Numbered from the stretch's first letter, positions 19,621 to 31,352 are shown. The stretch: DNA of 64,000 nucleotides from Prorocentrum cordatum (GCA_963575745.1 CAUYUJ010019278.1:99712-163711), one strand, 5' to 3'. Translations and numbers: made by a program. Notes: generated from the sequence alone by a model not told the origin.

Positions 19621-19895
19621 ACACTCCAAATGAGGTCCGAATGCCCAAGATGGCCCCCGAGACGGCCCAAGAGGGCCCCGAGTCGCCCAAAGATCGGCCG
19701 AAAACGCCCAAGATAGCCCCAAGACCGTCCAAGAAGCCTCCAAGACGTCCCAGGCCCCCTCCAAGAGACCCCCAGGAAGCCCCAAGAGGCCCCCACGAGG
19801 CTTCCAAGCGGCCCCTAAGAGCTTCCCAAGAGGCCCACAAACTACCCCCAAGAGGCCCCCAAGAGCGCTCGTCGTCGTCGTCGTCGTCGTCGTCG
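19621..19895 (+). repeat. Degenerate CCAAGAGGCCCC minisatellite plus (GTC)n
   Basis: Units of about 12 bp related to CCCAAGAGGCCC are repeated with many substitutions, ending in (GTC)n at 19869-19893. A less diverged array of the same unit is present at 61735-61955, so the two share origin or unit preference. Confidence 0.75.
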
Positions 19896-20860
19896 CCATT
19901 CAGGGTCGGCGGCACCGGCCGTAAGGCCTTCGCAATATCTGAGATCGAACTCCGTGTATAACCACGTAAACTAAAAACCCGATAAACAAGTCCGCTGGCC
20001 GAAGGATACGAATTCCCACTTAAAACATATCATCCGGGACGAGATCTTGAACAGAGCCGGAATTCTGTCGAGCGTCGCACAATTGCCGTGCATGTCCATA
20101 CTGAACGAGCGGTGCGCGTCCTCCCTTAATCCTACCAGCCCTTGAAGGCGTGAGTGGTTCAGAGCGTTTCCTCTTCCACCCCCCTTGGTTCACCTGCGGG
20201 GAGGGATTTCTCACTGTTCCCTAGTAGTAAGCACCCCATGCCCCAGGCGAGCGGCAGCCAACCAGGACCAATGAGGACACCCCCCACCATCACTGTCAAA
20301 GAACTATGTAAGATCCGCTTTGGGGCACACTCTTGTGTCATGACCGGGGGTCGCGAGCACTTTGTATTGTTGTGTTGATAGGGACGGCGGGGGTGCCCGC
20401 ATATTGTATGCTGCGCGCAGGGCCAACACCCCTGTCAAACAACAATACAAAATGAACTTCGAGACAAAATCTGGGGATCATACTCGGGCACCCCGCGATC
20501 ACTGTGAATTATTCTTGTTGGCTGGGACGGCGGGGGTGCAGGCATATTGCCTGCTATGTGCAGGCCCACCAGACGCTATGAGGGCCACCCCGCGGCGATT
20601 GCGCACTGGTGTTCGACAAGGGTGGCGGGGCCGACACGTTTCCCGACACCCCCCCTTGTGAGCACAGACCTGACCTGACCAAATCCTTCCGTGTTCTGTC
20701 TCGCTCCGTCCTTCCCACCGTCAATTTTTCTGCTCGACGTTTCACTGTTCCACATCAGGGCCACCAGACGTGTAATTACCAGATTGGACTAATTGATGGA
20801 AGTTCCGATGCACCTCTGACGTGGACGGTTTGTAACTTATCTGTGTGTATATTATCATTA
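19896..20860. other. Intergenic with two-copy duplication (about 143 bp)
   Basis: Two related blocks near 20345-20430 and 20490-20580 share GGGACGGCGGGGGTGC followed by ATATTG and a TGC-rich stretch. The segment 20145-20215 (CTTGAAGGCGTGAGTGGTTC and following) is related to 61330-61400, a further dispersed repeat. No gene is supported. Confidence 0.5.
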
Positions 20861-20879
20861 TTATATATATGTATATATA

Positions 20880-20914
<35 letters not shown>

Positions 20915-20915
20915 A
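20861..20915 (+). repeat. (TA)n followed by (CT)n
   Basis: About 20 bp of alternating TA joined to about 30 bp of CT dinucleotides. Confidence 0.9.
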
Positions 20916-21414
20916 AGGCCGGAGGAGCCACAGCTACAACTTACGATACGAGCTGACGCCAGCTCGGTAAAGTGCAACCCGCGAGGCTGTCAGGAGGGAA
21001 AGGGGGAGGAGGAGAAAGAGGAAGAGCACGATGAGGAGAACACGAGGGGATCAGGAGAGGAGGGAGACGTTGTAGAAGAGGGGAACATGAGGGATTGGAA
21101 GAGGATGAGGACGCGCCGAAAGAGACAGGGAGACAGGGGGCAGGAGGGAGCAACAGAAACACGAGGAGACACCAGGAGGAGGGCCGCACCTCCTCTGCTC
21201 GCGTGCGCATCCAAACTGAAGGCTTTCGGCATGCTGCTGCGAGTGGGGCCGAAACTTCAGGCTTCCAGATCGCACCGCCTCGCCCCTGTATCCGCCAAGC
21301 GGCGGTCAGAGAAGCTCCCTTCCCTGAACGCACCGCACCCCCGATGCCCCAGCGATGCCGTGCGACTTTTAGGGTGGGGGGGCACACAACTGCTCTGACC
21401 TGACGCACCCTGGG

Positions 21415-21600
21415 CCCGGGGATCGGGCCTACTGACCCCGGGCCAATCCAGACCCGGGTCAGTAAGGCCTTGCAGGATCCTGTAAGATCCTGCGGGATCC
21501 TGCACCCCGAGCCCGGGTCAGTGCACCCCTGGTTCTGCAGGATCCTGCAAGGTCTGGCGCCCTGATTGACCCCCGTTTGCATTGACCCCGTCCCTTTAGC
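21415..21600 (+). repeat. GGATCCTGCA dispersed family, copy 1
   Basis: Multiple CAGGATCCTG palindromes are interspersed with GACCCGGGTCAGT motifs, and the copy ends in TTTGCATTGACCCC. Related copies lie at 47215-47895, 55000-55205 and 60110-60480. The dense self-complementary 10-mers suggest hairpin potential. No coding potential is apparent. Confidence 0.7.
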
Positions 21601-21607
21601 TCCGAGG

Positions 21608-22200
21608 GAGGGAGGAGGGGAAGGAGGAGGAGGAGGAGGAGGAGGAGGAGGAGGAGAAGGAGGAGGGGAAGGAGGAGGGAAGGATGAGGAGGAGGGGGAG
21701 GAGGAGGAGGAGGAGGGGAAGAACGGGAAGGAGGCCGGGGAGAACGAGGAGGAGGCAGAGGAGGCCGGGGAGGAGGAGGAGGAGGAGGAGGAGAAGCAGG
21801 AGGAGAAGGAGGAGGAGCCCGAGAAGCGCCGACCGGCCGCGCCTGGCCCTCCTTCTGGTCGTCCTTCCACTGGCCGACGTACCTCCCGCGTGGCGGCCGC
21901 CGAGCCCCCCCGCCCGGCCGGCAGGCCGACGATGCCGCCCACGCACGCAGCCCGCCCGGGCGAGGAGCGGGAGGACGGGGAGGAGGACGGGGGGGAGGAG
22001 GAGGGGGAGGAGGAGGAGGAGGAGGAGGAGGAGGAGGAGGAGGAGGAGGAGGAGGAGGAGGAGGAGGGATGAGGAGGATGAGAGGAGGAGAGGAGGAGGA
22101 GGAGGAGGAGGAGGGAGGAGGAGGAGGAGGAGGAGGAGGAGGAGAGGAGAGGAGGAGGAGGAGGAGGAGGAGGAGGAGGAGGAGGAGGAGGAGGAGGAGA

Positions 22201-22232
<32 letters not shown>

Positions 22233-22288
22233 GAGGAGAGGAGGAGGAGGAGGAGGAGGAGGAGGAGGAGGAGGAGGAGGAGGAGGGG
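21608..22288 (+). repeat. Long (GGA)n microsatellite with GC-rich interruption
   Basis: Two GGA-rich blocks (21608-21815 and 21965-22288) flank about 150 bp of GC-rich non-repeat sequence. It is the longest purine tract region of the window. Confidence 0.95.
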
Positions 22289-22488
22289 AACAGGGACACA
22301 CTAATACATACACACAAATAAGATGATTCCCTACATTCTCCCATATTTCTGGGTTTTCGTCTTCCCCCCACTTCCCATATTTTCGTATTTTTTGAATGTT
22401 TTCGTCTTCCCCCCCCACTTCCTGTATTTTCCTATCTTTTCTGGGGAGTTCACGATTCACTGTGTCTGTGTGTTTTTTCCCCTCCTGA
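22289..22488 (+). mobile_element. 163-bp dispersed element, copy 3 (enlarged, no TSD seen)
   Basis: The A/C-rich start follows directly on the GGA tract, and the copy carries an extra TTTTCGTCTTCCCCCC block compared with copy 1. It ends CCTCCTGA. The left boundary is blurred by the microsatellite, so no duplication can be scored. Confidence 0.75.
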
Positions 22489-22668
22489 AGGCTGGGAGAG
22501 GCAGGGACGGCCAGGGAGGGGGGAGGCCCCGCGCTCGACGACGGCTGCGCTCAAAGCGTGGCTCGGTCACGAGGGGGGGGGGGAGGAGGGGGGAGGGAGC
22601 GGAGGCGGGAGAGGAGGGAGGGGGAAAATGAAGTCAAATGGGTATCTTTTAAACATATAGAAAGACAA

Positions 22669-22820
22669 TGTTTGGCGCTGCGGCGCCGCCGGGGGGGGGG
22701 GGCAAGCGCGAATCCAAGAAATCCGCGCGGAGCGCCCAAAGTTTGTGTTTGTGGCGGCGTTTTCCCCACATCCTAAGTGGGGTTCTTGTTTTCTCTGCAC
22801 ACCCTCCGCGCAGGATCTCT
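22669..22820. repeat. Partial foldback copy and small AACAAGAACCCCAC repeat
   Basis: The AATCCAAGAAATCCGCGCGG arm of the AACATAAAC foldback family is visible at 22711-22740. Next to it GTGGGGTTCTTGTTTTCT is the complement of a motif also seen at 35800-35830 and 44937-44955. Confidence 0.6.
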
Positions 22821-22869
22821 CCTCCTCCTCCTCCCTCTCCTCTGTTCCTCTTTGCTTCCTCCTCTGCAA

Positions 22870-23088
<219 letters not shown>

Positions 23089-23096
23089 CTCGCTGA

Positions 23097-25066
23097 CTTG
23101 AGGCCTGAGTATGGAGGAAGTCTCGAGCGGGAGCCTCGTCTGTGAGTGAATTGCGAGGAAGTCTCAGGCGGGAGCCCCCTCCCTATGGGGCCCGCACTTC
23201 ATGTTTGAATCCGAGCGGGTCATCCGCATCGTGCAACTGTCGTCACTTTTGGGCTCTTGAGACTTGAATATGGAGGAAGTCTCGAGCGGGAGCTTCGTCT
23301 GTGAGTGAATTGCGAGGAAGTCTCAGGCGGGAGCCCCCCTCCCTATGGGGCCCGCGCTTCATGCTTGAATCCGAGCGGGTCATCCGCAACGTGCAATTGT
23401 CGTCACGTTTGGACTCTTGAGACTTGAATATGGAGGAAGTCTCGAGCGGGAGCCTCGTCTGTGAGTGAATTGCGAGGAAGTCTCAGGCGGGAGCCCCCTC
23501 CATATGGGGCCCGCGCTTCATGTTTGAATCCGAACGGGTCATCCGCAACGTGCAACTGTCGTCACTTTTGGGCTCTTGAGATATGAATATGGAGGAAGTC
23601 TCGAGCGGGAGCCTCGTCTGTGAGTGAATTGCGAGGAAGTCTCAGGCGGGAACTCCCTCCGTATGGGGCCCGCGCTTCATGTTTGAATCCGAGCGGGTCA
23701 TCCGCAACGTGCAACTGTCGTCACTGTTGGGCTCTTTGAAATATGAAAACGGAGGAAGTCTCGAGCGGGAGCCTCGTCTGTGAGTGACTTGCGAGGAAGT
23801 CTCAGGCGGGAGCCCCCTCCCTATGGGGCCCGCACTTCATGTTTGAATCCGAGCGGGTCATCCGCAACGTGCAACTGTCGTCACTTTTGGGCTCTTGAGA
23901 CTGAATATGGAGGAAGTCTCGAGCGGGAGCCTCGTCTGTGAGTGAATTGCGAGGAAGTCTCAGGCGGGAGCCCCCTCCCTATGGGGCCCGCACTTCATGT
24001 TTGAATCCGAGCGGGTCATCCGCAACGTGCAACTGTCGTCACTTTTGGGCTCTCGAGACTTGAATATGGAGGAAGTCTCGAGCGGGAGCCTCGTCTGTGA
24101 GTGAATTGTGAGGAAGTCTCAGGCGGGAGCCCCCTCCCTATGGGGCCCGCACTTCATGTTTGAATCCGAGCGGGTCATCCGCAACGTGCAACTGTCGTCA
24201 CTTTTGGGCTCTTGAGATATGAATATGGAGGAAGTCTCGAGCGGGAGCCTCGTCTGTGAGTGAATTGTGAGGAAGTCTCAGGCGGGAGCCCCCTCCCTAT
24301 GGGGCCCGCGCTTCATGTTTGAATCCGAGCGGGTCATCCGCAACGTGCAACTGTCGTCACTTTTGGGCTCTTGAGATATGAATATGGAGGAAGTCTCGAG
24401 CGGGAGCCTCGTCTGTGAGTGAATTGCGAGGTCTCTATGGGGCCCGCGCTTCATGTTTGAATCCGAGCGGGTCATCCGCAACGTGCAACTGTCGTCACTT
24501 TTGGGCTCTTGAGACTTGAATATGGAAGAAGTCTCGAGCGGGAGCCTCGTCTGTGAGTGAATTGCGAGGAAGTCTCAAGCGGGAGCCCCCTCCCTATGGG
24601 GCCCGCACTTCATGTTTGAATCCGAGCGGGCCATCCGCAACGTGCAACTGTCGTCACTTTTGGGCTCTTGAGGCCTGAATATGGAGGAAGTCTCGAGCGG
24701 GAGCCTCGTCTGTGAGTGAATTGTGAAGAAGTCTCAGGCGGGAGCCCCCTCCCTATGGGGCCCGCGCTTCATGTTTGAATCCGAGCGGGTCATCCGCAAC
24801 CTGCAACTGTCGTCACTTTTGGGCTCTTGAGACTTGAATATGGAAGAAGTCTCGAGCGGGAGCCTCGTCTGTGAGTGAAGTGTGAGGAAGTCTCAGGCGG
24901 GAGCCCCCTCCCTATGGGGCCCGCACAACATGTTTGAATCCGAGCGGGTCATCCGCAACGTGCAACTGTCGTCACTGTTGGGCTCTCGAGATATGGATAT
25001 GGAGGAAGTCTCGAGCGGGAGCCTCGTCTGTGAGTGAATTGTGAGGAAGTCTCAGGCGGGAGCCCC
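23097..25066. repeat. 159-bp satellite array, about 12.4 units
   Basis: Unit starts at the ATGGAGGAAGTCTC anchor are spaced 159, 160, 159, 160, 158, 159, 159, 159, 138, 159, 159 and 159 bp. The 138-bp unit near 24384-24521 lost about 21 bp around the second AGGAAGTCTC motif. Each unit holds two copies of GAGGAAGTCTC(GA/AG)GCGGGAGCC about 50 bp apart, so the unit itself grew from a shorter duplication. Units differ by only a few substitutions. No ORF is conserved across units. Confidence 0.95.
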
Positions 25067-25387
25067 AGGAGAAGAGGAAAGGGCAAAGGATAAGCTAAAC
25101 ATATTCTCATGTGGGGTCCTACCGTCGGAGTAATTCTTCGAGAGAAAGGAGGGGGAAAGAGAGAGAGGAGTCGATGGCGTCCAAGAGGGGGGCGTCCACG
25201 AGAGGGGGGCGCAAATCATGGCCGGCGGCCCGTGCGCGGCCCGGGAGGAAGGGGCGGGGACGCACTGAAGTATGAAGAGGCGCCACGAAATCTGGGGAGA
25301 TGTCATGGCCCCCGCCATGACATCCACACACCCCTAGCCATCACCCCCCCTCCTGGCCGCCCCCGAGGAGGAGGGAGGCAGCACTTA
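25067..25387. repeat. Dispersed repeat, also at 55215-55365
   Basis: The stretch from GCGCGGCCC (25230) through GCGGGGACGCA, GAAGAGGCGCC, AATCTGGGGAGA and ATCCACACAC is closely matched at 55215-55365. No coding potential is recognised. Confidence 0.6.
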
Positions 25388-25520
25388 TATCCATATCCAG
25401 AGCGTCTTGGACTTTTTAAGAAGAGGTGCCGCAACGCCGAGGCGCACTGGATATGGATAAAATCAAGCCTCTTGGGGCCAGATTTCTATCCATATCCAGT
25501 GCGTCTGTGGATATAACTAT
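25388..25520. mobile_element. Foldback built on TATCCATATCCAG
   Basis: TATCCATATCCAGAGCG, then GCGCACTGGATATGGATA, then TATCCATATCCAGTGCG occur in alternating orientation. The centre pairs strongly. A related ATCCACATCCACCGCC / ATCCATATCCACCGCC pair is seen near 33018 and 33108. Confidence 0.5.
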
Positions 25521-26160
25521 TGCCCGCAGAGGAGTGAGGGAGAGGGGAGGAGAGCGAAAAGGAGGGGGCGAGAGGGAGGAGGGCGCCGAGCAGCGCAGGC
25601 AGAGGCGGGCCGCAGGAGCGGCGCGCGGGAGGAGGGCGGCGGGGCGGCCAGCGGCGGCGCGCCGGGAACCGTCGGCGTGGTGGTAGACGCCCTCACCGTT
25701 CGCCTCGCCGCCGGGAGGCGAAGCAGTGGGCTCCCCGTCGCTCGGACGTCCATTGCCTGTTTTTCTTTTTCGGTTTCGTGCGTGATTTTTTTCGCAGGAT
25801 GATCCAGGACGCTCCTTGATAACCCCCGCCGAGAACAAAACCACACGTCCGAGCGATACTAAGTGGGGTGGGGAGAACCAGGGAACGAAACATAGCATAG
25901 GCATAACAACTCGGAGGTCCGCGCGGATTTCTCCGATCGGCGCTGGACCCCCCTGGTGGCGCCTCCTGCGCGTCGGGTGCTGGACGACAATAATAAAAAA
26001 AATACTCAAACAACAGACTCACAAATGCTAAAAAATCGTCCCCAAACGAGTTCGAAAATACCCCCTGTAGAGGGACAGGCCCGACTTAACGCTGGGAGGC
26101 GAAACAATGGGGGGGGAACAGAAGGGGAAGAAAGGTTCAGGAAAGGCTGAGTCCACACGG
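25521..26160. other. Intergenic with fragments of two dispersed families
   Basis: 25740-25870 matches the interior of the 226-bp inverted-repeat element at 31127-31352 (GGTTTCGTGCGTG, GATCCAGGA, CACACGTCCGAGCGAT). The terminus GTAGAGGGACAGGCCCGA is at 26063-26080. An arm of the AACATAAAC foldback family is at 25905-25960. No gene is supported. Confidence 0.5.
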
Positions 26161-26164
26161 AATA

Positions 26165-26335
26165 CATACAGGAGGTCAGTCCACAAGAAACCTTCACAAG
26201 AAACCCAACCCTGAGACCCCAAGGCGTCCACTGATTGTTGGTGATGGAACGCCACGCTTTCCGTCGCAAAATCATCGGAACCCGAGAACCCCAGGGCACC
26301 CTGGAGGCAAGCAGGGCGTTTCTTGGCATGGGCAC
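26165..26335 (+). repeat. Dispersed about 165-bp repeat, copy 1
   Basis: CACAAGAAACCTTCACAAGA, then AACCCAACCCTGAGACC, a GTCCA..GGATTGTTGG-type block, CCCAGGGCACCCTGG and TTTCT(T/C)GGCATGG recur at 30608-30760 and 46508-46678 in the same orientation. Confidence 0.65.
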
Positions 26336-27812
26336 AGAAAGCCGACACTGGCACCAAGATGTTTCATAAAACTAAACTTGCGTTTGGGGCCAGCGTGAGC
26401 CCGTCCAGGATTTCGGAAACGCACAGGGGGGGGGGGGGGGAGGGGGGGAAATGGGAAACAACGCGCAGCACGGAGGAGGGAGGGCAGGAAACGAAAAAGT
26501 GCAGACGAGAGGCGAAGGCGGCCAGCGTTCTTGGGAGAAGGGGGGCCAGAGGGAAGGATGCGGCTTCCTCCATGACCCACGCCTCCCATTCCACCGCCGC
26601 CGTCTTCTGCGCCTCCCCCCACCCGTGTGGCCCCCAGCCCTGTCTCTTCCCCCTCCCACCCACCCCCTGCCCGCCCATTTCGCATCCTTGAATCTCTGCC
26701 AACCCGAACCTGGCACCCGACGATTCCGATCCCACCGCCTAACTACCTCCCGCCGTGGCTGCCCTGCGCGGCCAGGGCCCGAGAGCGTGGCGCCCTCTCA
26801 ACCCCGGCCCACAGGCCCTGGCCAAATTCCACGGTCGTCGAGGGGTTCCGCTCCACCCGCCGTTCCAGCGGGGGCCTTAGTGCTGGCATCGGCTTCCCAG
26901 CGTTGCCGGGGACGAAAAGCCGGCACCGGCACCAAAACCCCACTGGAAAAGCTGGGGGTCCTTGCCCTGCGGGGGCAAAGCGGCCCAGCGGAGCCCGCAA
27001 AGCCTGAAGTGGCTCGCCTTGCTCGCCGAATCCACAGGCCCTGGTGCTCGCATGGTGCAAAACGCACCATGCGGCTCATGGCGCCTCCAGAGCAAGGCGG
27101 GGCTGCCATGGTCCGCGGGGCTCGCAAGACCTAGAAAACCGACGCGGCCCTGACGACCCATGGGGCCTATGGGGACCGCGCCGCTCGCCCTGCCCGCGCG
27201 GCGCAGTGGACCCAGGCGCGTTGCGGCGCCCATGTGGCCCAGGAAACCTGTCTGGATTTTGGGGGGTTCGCGGGGCTGGCGAGGTTCGCGCGGCCGGCCC
27301 ACGGGCCACTCGCGGCCCATGGAATCCTAGAAAGTTCATCGGAGGAAATAGAGAAGTCCCGCGTTGCTCCCATGCGCGCATGGCTGACAGTAGTCGACGT
27401 GGGACACGCGAGCCCGAAGACACGGGCGACGGCATTCAACAGAGGCCTCGACGGATTCCTTTCCAAAGTGGATCTTGGTGTCGATGTCGGATCCCGGTGC
27501 CCCTTTATGTGAAGGGGGAAGAAAGGTTCAGGAAACGCTAAATCCAGACGATGTAAGTCCAGATGGAGCCCGAGCACTCCGTATGGACGCACGCTGCATG
27601 GATCCAACCTCCGAGCACGAGTGGCCAACTCCCGACGAGACGGAACACTCCGTATGGACTTGCTCTGCATGGCCTCAGCTTCCGCCGACAGGTACCATTT
27701 TCGGCCAAAAATGTCCCCGAACGGCGCCCCACAGGGTCCCTCTTAGGGAGCCCAGCTGGGCCCCTTTTCGGCGGCCCTTTGCCGCACCCCGCAGTTGATC
27801 GCCCCCCCCACT
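26336..27812. other. Intergenic GC-rich block with 33-bp direct repeat
   Basis: GGGGAAGAAAGGTTCAGGAAA occurs at about 26125 and again at about 27516, followed each time by a GCTRARTCCA motif. CGACACTGGCACCAAGATG at 26341 is an approximate inverted match to the CATCTTGGTGTCGA-type sequence near 27470. No gene is supported. Confidence 0.45.
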
Positions 27813-27813
27813 G

Positions 27814-27978
27814 TAAAGAGGCCCAGGGGCACGCAAATAAGTAGACACGAGTCCCAGGATTCCTCTTTTATCTTCTTATGTTTCCTGGGTTCTCGTTTCC
27901 CCCCCACACTTCCCATGTTTTCCCATGTTCTCCTGGGGATCGACGATTGGTTTCGTCACCATGTTTCTCCCCTCCTGG
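27814..27978 (+). mobile_element. 163-bp dispersed element, copy 4 (diverged)
   Basis: The order is kept: AGGCCCAGGGGCACGCAAATAAG start, C-run, CCCATGTTTTCCCATG, GGGGATCGACGATTG, T/C tract and CCTCCTGG end. No duplicated flank is seen. Confidence 0.7.
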
Positions 27979-28159
27979 ATTTGTCGCGGCCCGAACCGCC
28001 GCGCGCGCGCCGGAGCCGGGGGGGTCCCGCAGCAAACTTGGGCAGCCCTCCCGCTGGGCAGGCCCAGGGCACGCGTGGCCCCGCGCCCCTGCCCCCCTTG
28101 CTCGGCGGGGGCCGCCAAGGAGGCGCCCCTGGCCCCGGGCGCTGCCGCTGCTGACGTTG

Positions 28160-28462
28160 ATGGTGATGACGAAGATTCTGACGGCGGCCACTGCGACGGC
28201 GCAGGAAATTATCAAGGTGGCGATGATGATGGTCATGATGATTGTGGCAGTGTTGATGGTGATGACGGCGATGATGGTGATGATGGTGATAATGACAACG
28301 GCGATAGCGGCGGATGTGGTGATACTGATGGCGGCGGCGGCGGCGGCGATGATGATAGCGGCGACGGCGCCGGTGGCGACGACGATGATGGCGGCGGCGA
28401 TGATGACGGTCGCGGCGGTAATGGTGGCGATGGCGGCGGCGGTGACGACAGTGACGATTCTC
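28160..28462 (+). repeat. (GATGGTGATGGC)-type trinucleotide repeat
   Basis: Degenerate GAT/GGC/GGT triplets keep period 3 for about 300 bp and give shadow ORFs in several frames. Confidence 0.85.
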
Positions 28463-28734
28463 CCCTCAACGTGTTCCGTGCTTCTCGGTTCTATGTCCCT
28501 TTCCAGGATTGCGGGTCGAACGAGCGGAGGGCGACGAGGGAACGAAGGGGGGCGACGAGGCCGAGGGGGGAGCAGCGACGAACCCAAAGCGCCGAAACGA
28601 CAACGCGGGGGAACAGGGAACGAGAGGAGAGGCAACAAAACGACGGGACAAGACGACACGGGGCATAACGAAAGAAAAAATATGGTCCGAGGCCTCGCCG
28701 CGAAGTAGAAGCCGACGAACACCACATACTCCCA

Positions 28735-29085
28735 CAAAACAATCTGGGATGCCGAAGTTGCTGTCCACCACGAAACTCCCTATAGACAATCTGGGGCGTC
28801 GATGCCGTAGAGCACCGCATCCTGCCCAAGAAACAAACTGTATCCCGGAAGCCGTAGCATTATAGCACACCACGTACTGCCCAGGAAGCAATCTGGGACG
28901 CCGAAGCCGTAACCACTTACTCAGGATACATTTCGGGGCGCCGATGCCGAAGTCCACCACGCACTGCCCAACATCTGGGACGCCGAAGCCGTAGCGCGCC
29001 CAATGCTGCCCAAGAAACTACGCCCAAGAGACACTCTGGGAAGCCAAAGCCGCAGCACACCAACGCGCCACATTCAGGATCGGCA
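28735..29085. repeat. Degenerate minisatellite (CTGGGACGCCGAAGCCGTAG)
   Basis: Seven diverged copies of a CTGGGACGCCGAAGCCG-like core at irregular 41-62 bp spacing, each often followed by CACCACGTACTGCCCA. Confidence 0.65.
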
Positions 29086-29289
29086 CGCGAGCGCAGCAAG
29101 CCTAGCTCCACTCAAACTAAAACTAACGTTAAAGAGGGGTGGAAACGAAACACACGAGCTGGTTGAAATTGTTCGCCAGCCGCCCGAAACCCTCAAATCT
29201 CGAACTGATCTTGATGAGACAACCATCTAGGAGCCTATAGACATATGCCTTAACGCGCCGACGCCCAGAGACCGAAACACATCGCAAAG

Positions 29290-29936
29290 CCAACACACCA
29301 ATGAAGCTCGCCTCGAAGGGTCTGGCCACGCTGCGCCCCACGGCCCTCGCACCAGCGGCCACCTCCAGCGTCGGGGAGACATGCGCGCTCGGAAGCGACT
29401 CCGATGCGTCTCCCGCGCCGCCAGTGTGAAAATCATGAGCCCGGCGCAGAAGAAGATCTCGAAACGCAGGCAAAGGGGCCCACGCAGCAGGAGCGCCAAC
29501 AGGCCAGGGCAGCAGACAAGGACCGCGTTCCTGACAACCAGCATCGAAAGAACGCTCATCAGCAGCAGCAGCAGCAGCACGAGGAGCATGAACGGCAGGC
29601 CACGTCGCCGTGGCACGTTGGGCTCTGTGGGCCGACACCGCCGCCACCAGGCACAGCTGCCCGTGGATGGCGCCCGCCAGGGCCATGCCAGAGGTCCTGC
29701 CAGGCAGCGTCACGACCACGACGTCCAGGACGATGCGAGCGACCGTGCCCTTCATCAAGATTATCCTCATCGTAATAACCGAGACCCCCGCCGGCGCCAT
29801 CGAACCGAGGACGGTTGCGACCCGCACACTCGACCCAGAACTGCACGGCGGAACACCCATCGGAGTGTCGGTGCCCACGATCAGTGGTGACCGAACCTTC
29901 CACAAGCTGCCGAAGGAGGTCAAGGGGAGAACCTAG
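29290..29936 (+). other. Possible gene fragment or old coding sequence, weak evidence
   Basis: The frame starting at about 29301 opens with MKLASKGLATLRPTALAPAA and runs for about 42 codons to a stop. Two other plus frames to 29936 have balanced composition but no recognised domain, and the minus strand is also open. It may be a decayed exon or chance. I do not assign a function. Confidence 0.15.
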
Positions 29937-30160
29937 CGCAGCAAGAGGAGCGGCAGGCGGAGGAGCACCCGCAGCGGCAGGCGCCACCACGACCTTCACC
30001 TCGGCCTTCGAGGCGCCCGCCGCAAGGCCGAAGGCGACGTGCAACGCCCTTCCAGACCCGAGCTGCCTCAGAATTCAGTCAGCGCGCGCCAGGCAAGGCA
30101 TGGCACTGCGAGCGTCCAGCAGATGCAGGGTAGAATCAACCGCCACTTTAAATACCGGGG

Positions 30161-30498
30161 TTATGATGGTGATGCTGATAATGACGATGCTGATGATGAT
30201 ATGATGATGATGACGATGATGATGATGGTGGTGGTGATGATGATGATAATAATAATAATAATGATAATAATAATAATGATAATAATAATAATAATAATGA
30301 TGATGATGATGATGATGATGGCGACGACGCTGATGCTGATCATGATGGTGGTGATGCTGCTGATGATGGTGGTGATTATGAGGATGGTGATGGTGGTGAT
30401 GATGATGGTGTTCGTGAGTAAGATGATGATGATGGTGTTGATGATGATGATGCTGATGATGATGATGCTGATGATGGTGATGATGGTGATGGTGATGG

Positions 30499-30549
<51 letters not shown>
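30161..30549 (+). repeat. (GAT)n / (AAT)n microsatellite
   Basis: Blocks of GATGAT, GATGGT and AATAAT triplets over about 390 bp. Confidence 0.95.
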
Positions 30550-30607
30550 GGTCCACAGGATCTCCGTCAGCGGCGAGCGGGGGGAGTGAGGAGGATAGTA
30601 CAGTAGG

Positions 30608-31120
30608 AGCTCAACCACCAGAAACTTCCCACGCGAAACCCAACCCTGAGACCAACCAGGGAGTCCATGGATATCTGGTGTGGGAGCGTCACGCTCTCCA
30701 TAGAAGAACAGTCGAAACCCAAGAAACCCAGGGCATCCTGGGTTTTGCTCGGCATGGGCTTCCACTGTTTGTCGACCCCTATCCCAGGCTCTGGAAGGTT
30801 TTCGAATGGACCAGAAACTGTGGGGTCAACCCTGGGATATGCGATGGGGGGGCGTCCATCCTCGACAGGGGTGCGTCCGAGTAGCCCCCTCGGGGTGCAT
30901 CGCTTCCAAAACGGCCAAGCTGTCCAAGAGAAGGCCTTCGGGGAGGACTCCGAAAACTGTTCGGGAAGCAGCGGGGGCTTCCGAGCCTCCCGAGAAGGCC
31001 CGCCCCTTCTCGCTTCCCACCCCCAGCCCCCGGGCTCGCCGCCGAGCAATGCCCCTGGCCCAGGGTGCCCGCAGGATCTCCAGCGAGACCCAGCCGGCCT
31101 CCAGAGCACGCCTCTCTGGG
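30608..31120. repeat. Dispersed about 165-bp repeat copy 2, then AAGGCC..GAAGGCCCGCCCC foldback relative
   Basis: 30608-30760 is the second copy of the repeat at 26165. 30930-31020 (CTTCCGAGCC, GAGAAGGCCCGCCCCTTCTC) is related to 56535-56745 and 58640-58740, which carry the same arms. Confidence 0.6.
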
Positions 31121-31126
31121 CTTAGA

Positions 31127-31352
31127 TCGGGCATGTCCCCCTACAAGCGGATTTTGGACGAAACACCCCTGACGATGTTTCGACTATGTTTGAAGATCCC
31201 TCTTTTCGCCATCGCTTGGACGTCCATTTCCCGTGCATGTTTCGGTTTCGTGCGTGTTTTTTTTTGCTCGATAATCCAGGATCGTCCTCAATGGTCCTCG
31301 CCGAGAAAAAATGCACACGTCCGAGCGATGCCAGGTAGAGGGACAGGCCCGA
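31127..31352. mobile_element. 226-bp terminal-inverted-repeat element
   Basis: TCGGGCATGTCCCCCTAC at the left end is matched by the complement of GTAGAGGGACAGGCCCGA at the right, about 18 bp with two mismatches. The interior holds GTTTCGGTTTCGTGCGTG and a T9 run. Fragments of the family occur at 16567, 25740-25870 and 26063-26080. It is MITE-like with no ORF. Confidence 0.65.

Noticed and set aside
23240-23262. Resemblance of CACTTTTGGGCTCTTGAG in the satellite to the dinoflagellate spliced-leader end
   Set aside because: The match needs several mismatches and an extra G, and no GT donor or Sm-like site follows at the right distance.
23097-25066. Possible CRISPR-like regular array
   Set aside because: Whole 159-bp units are near-identical, with no unique spacers between short repeats; it is a satellite.
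29129-29923. 264-codon minus-strand ORF
   Set aside because: Plus-strand frames in the same place look equally or more natural; no domain on either strand, so neither is called a gene.
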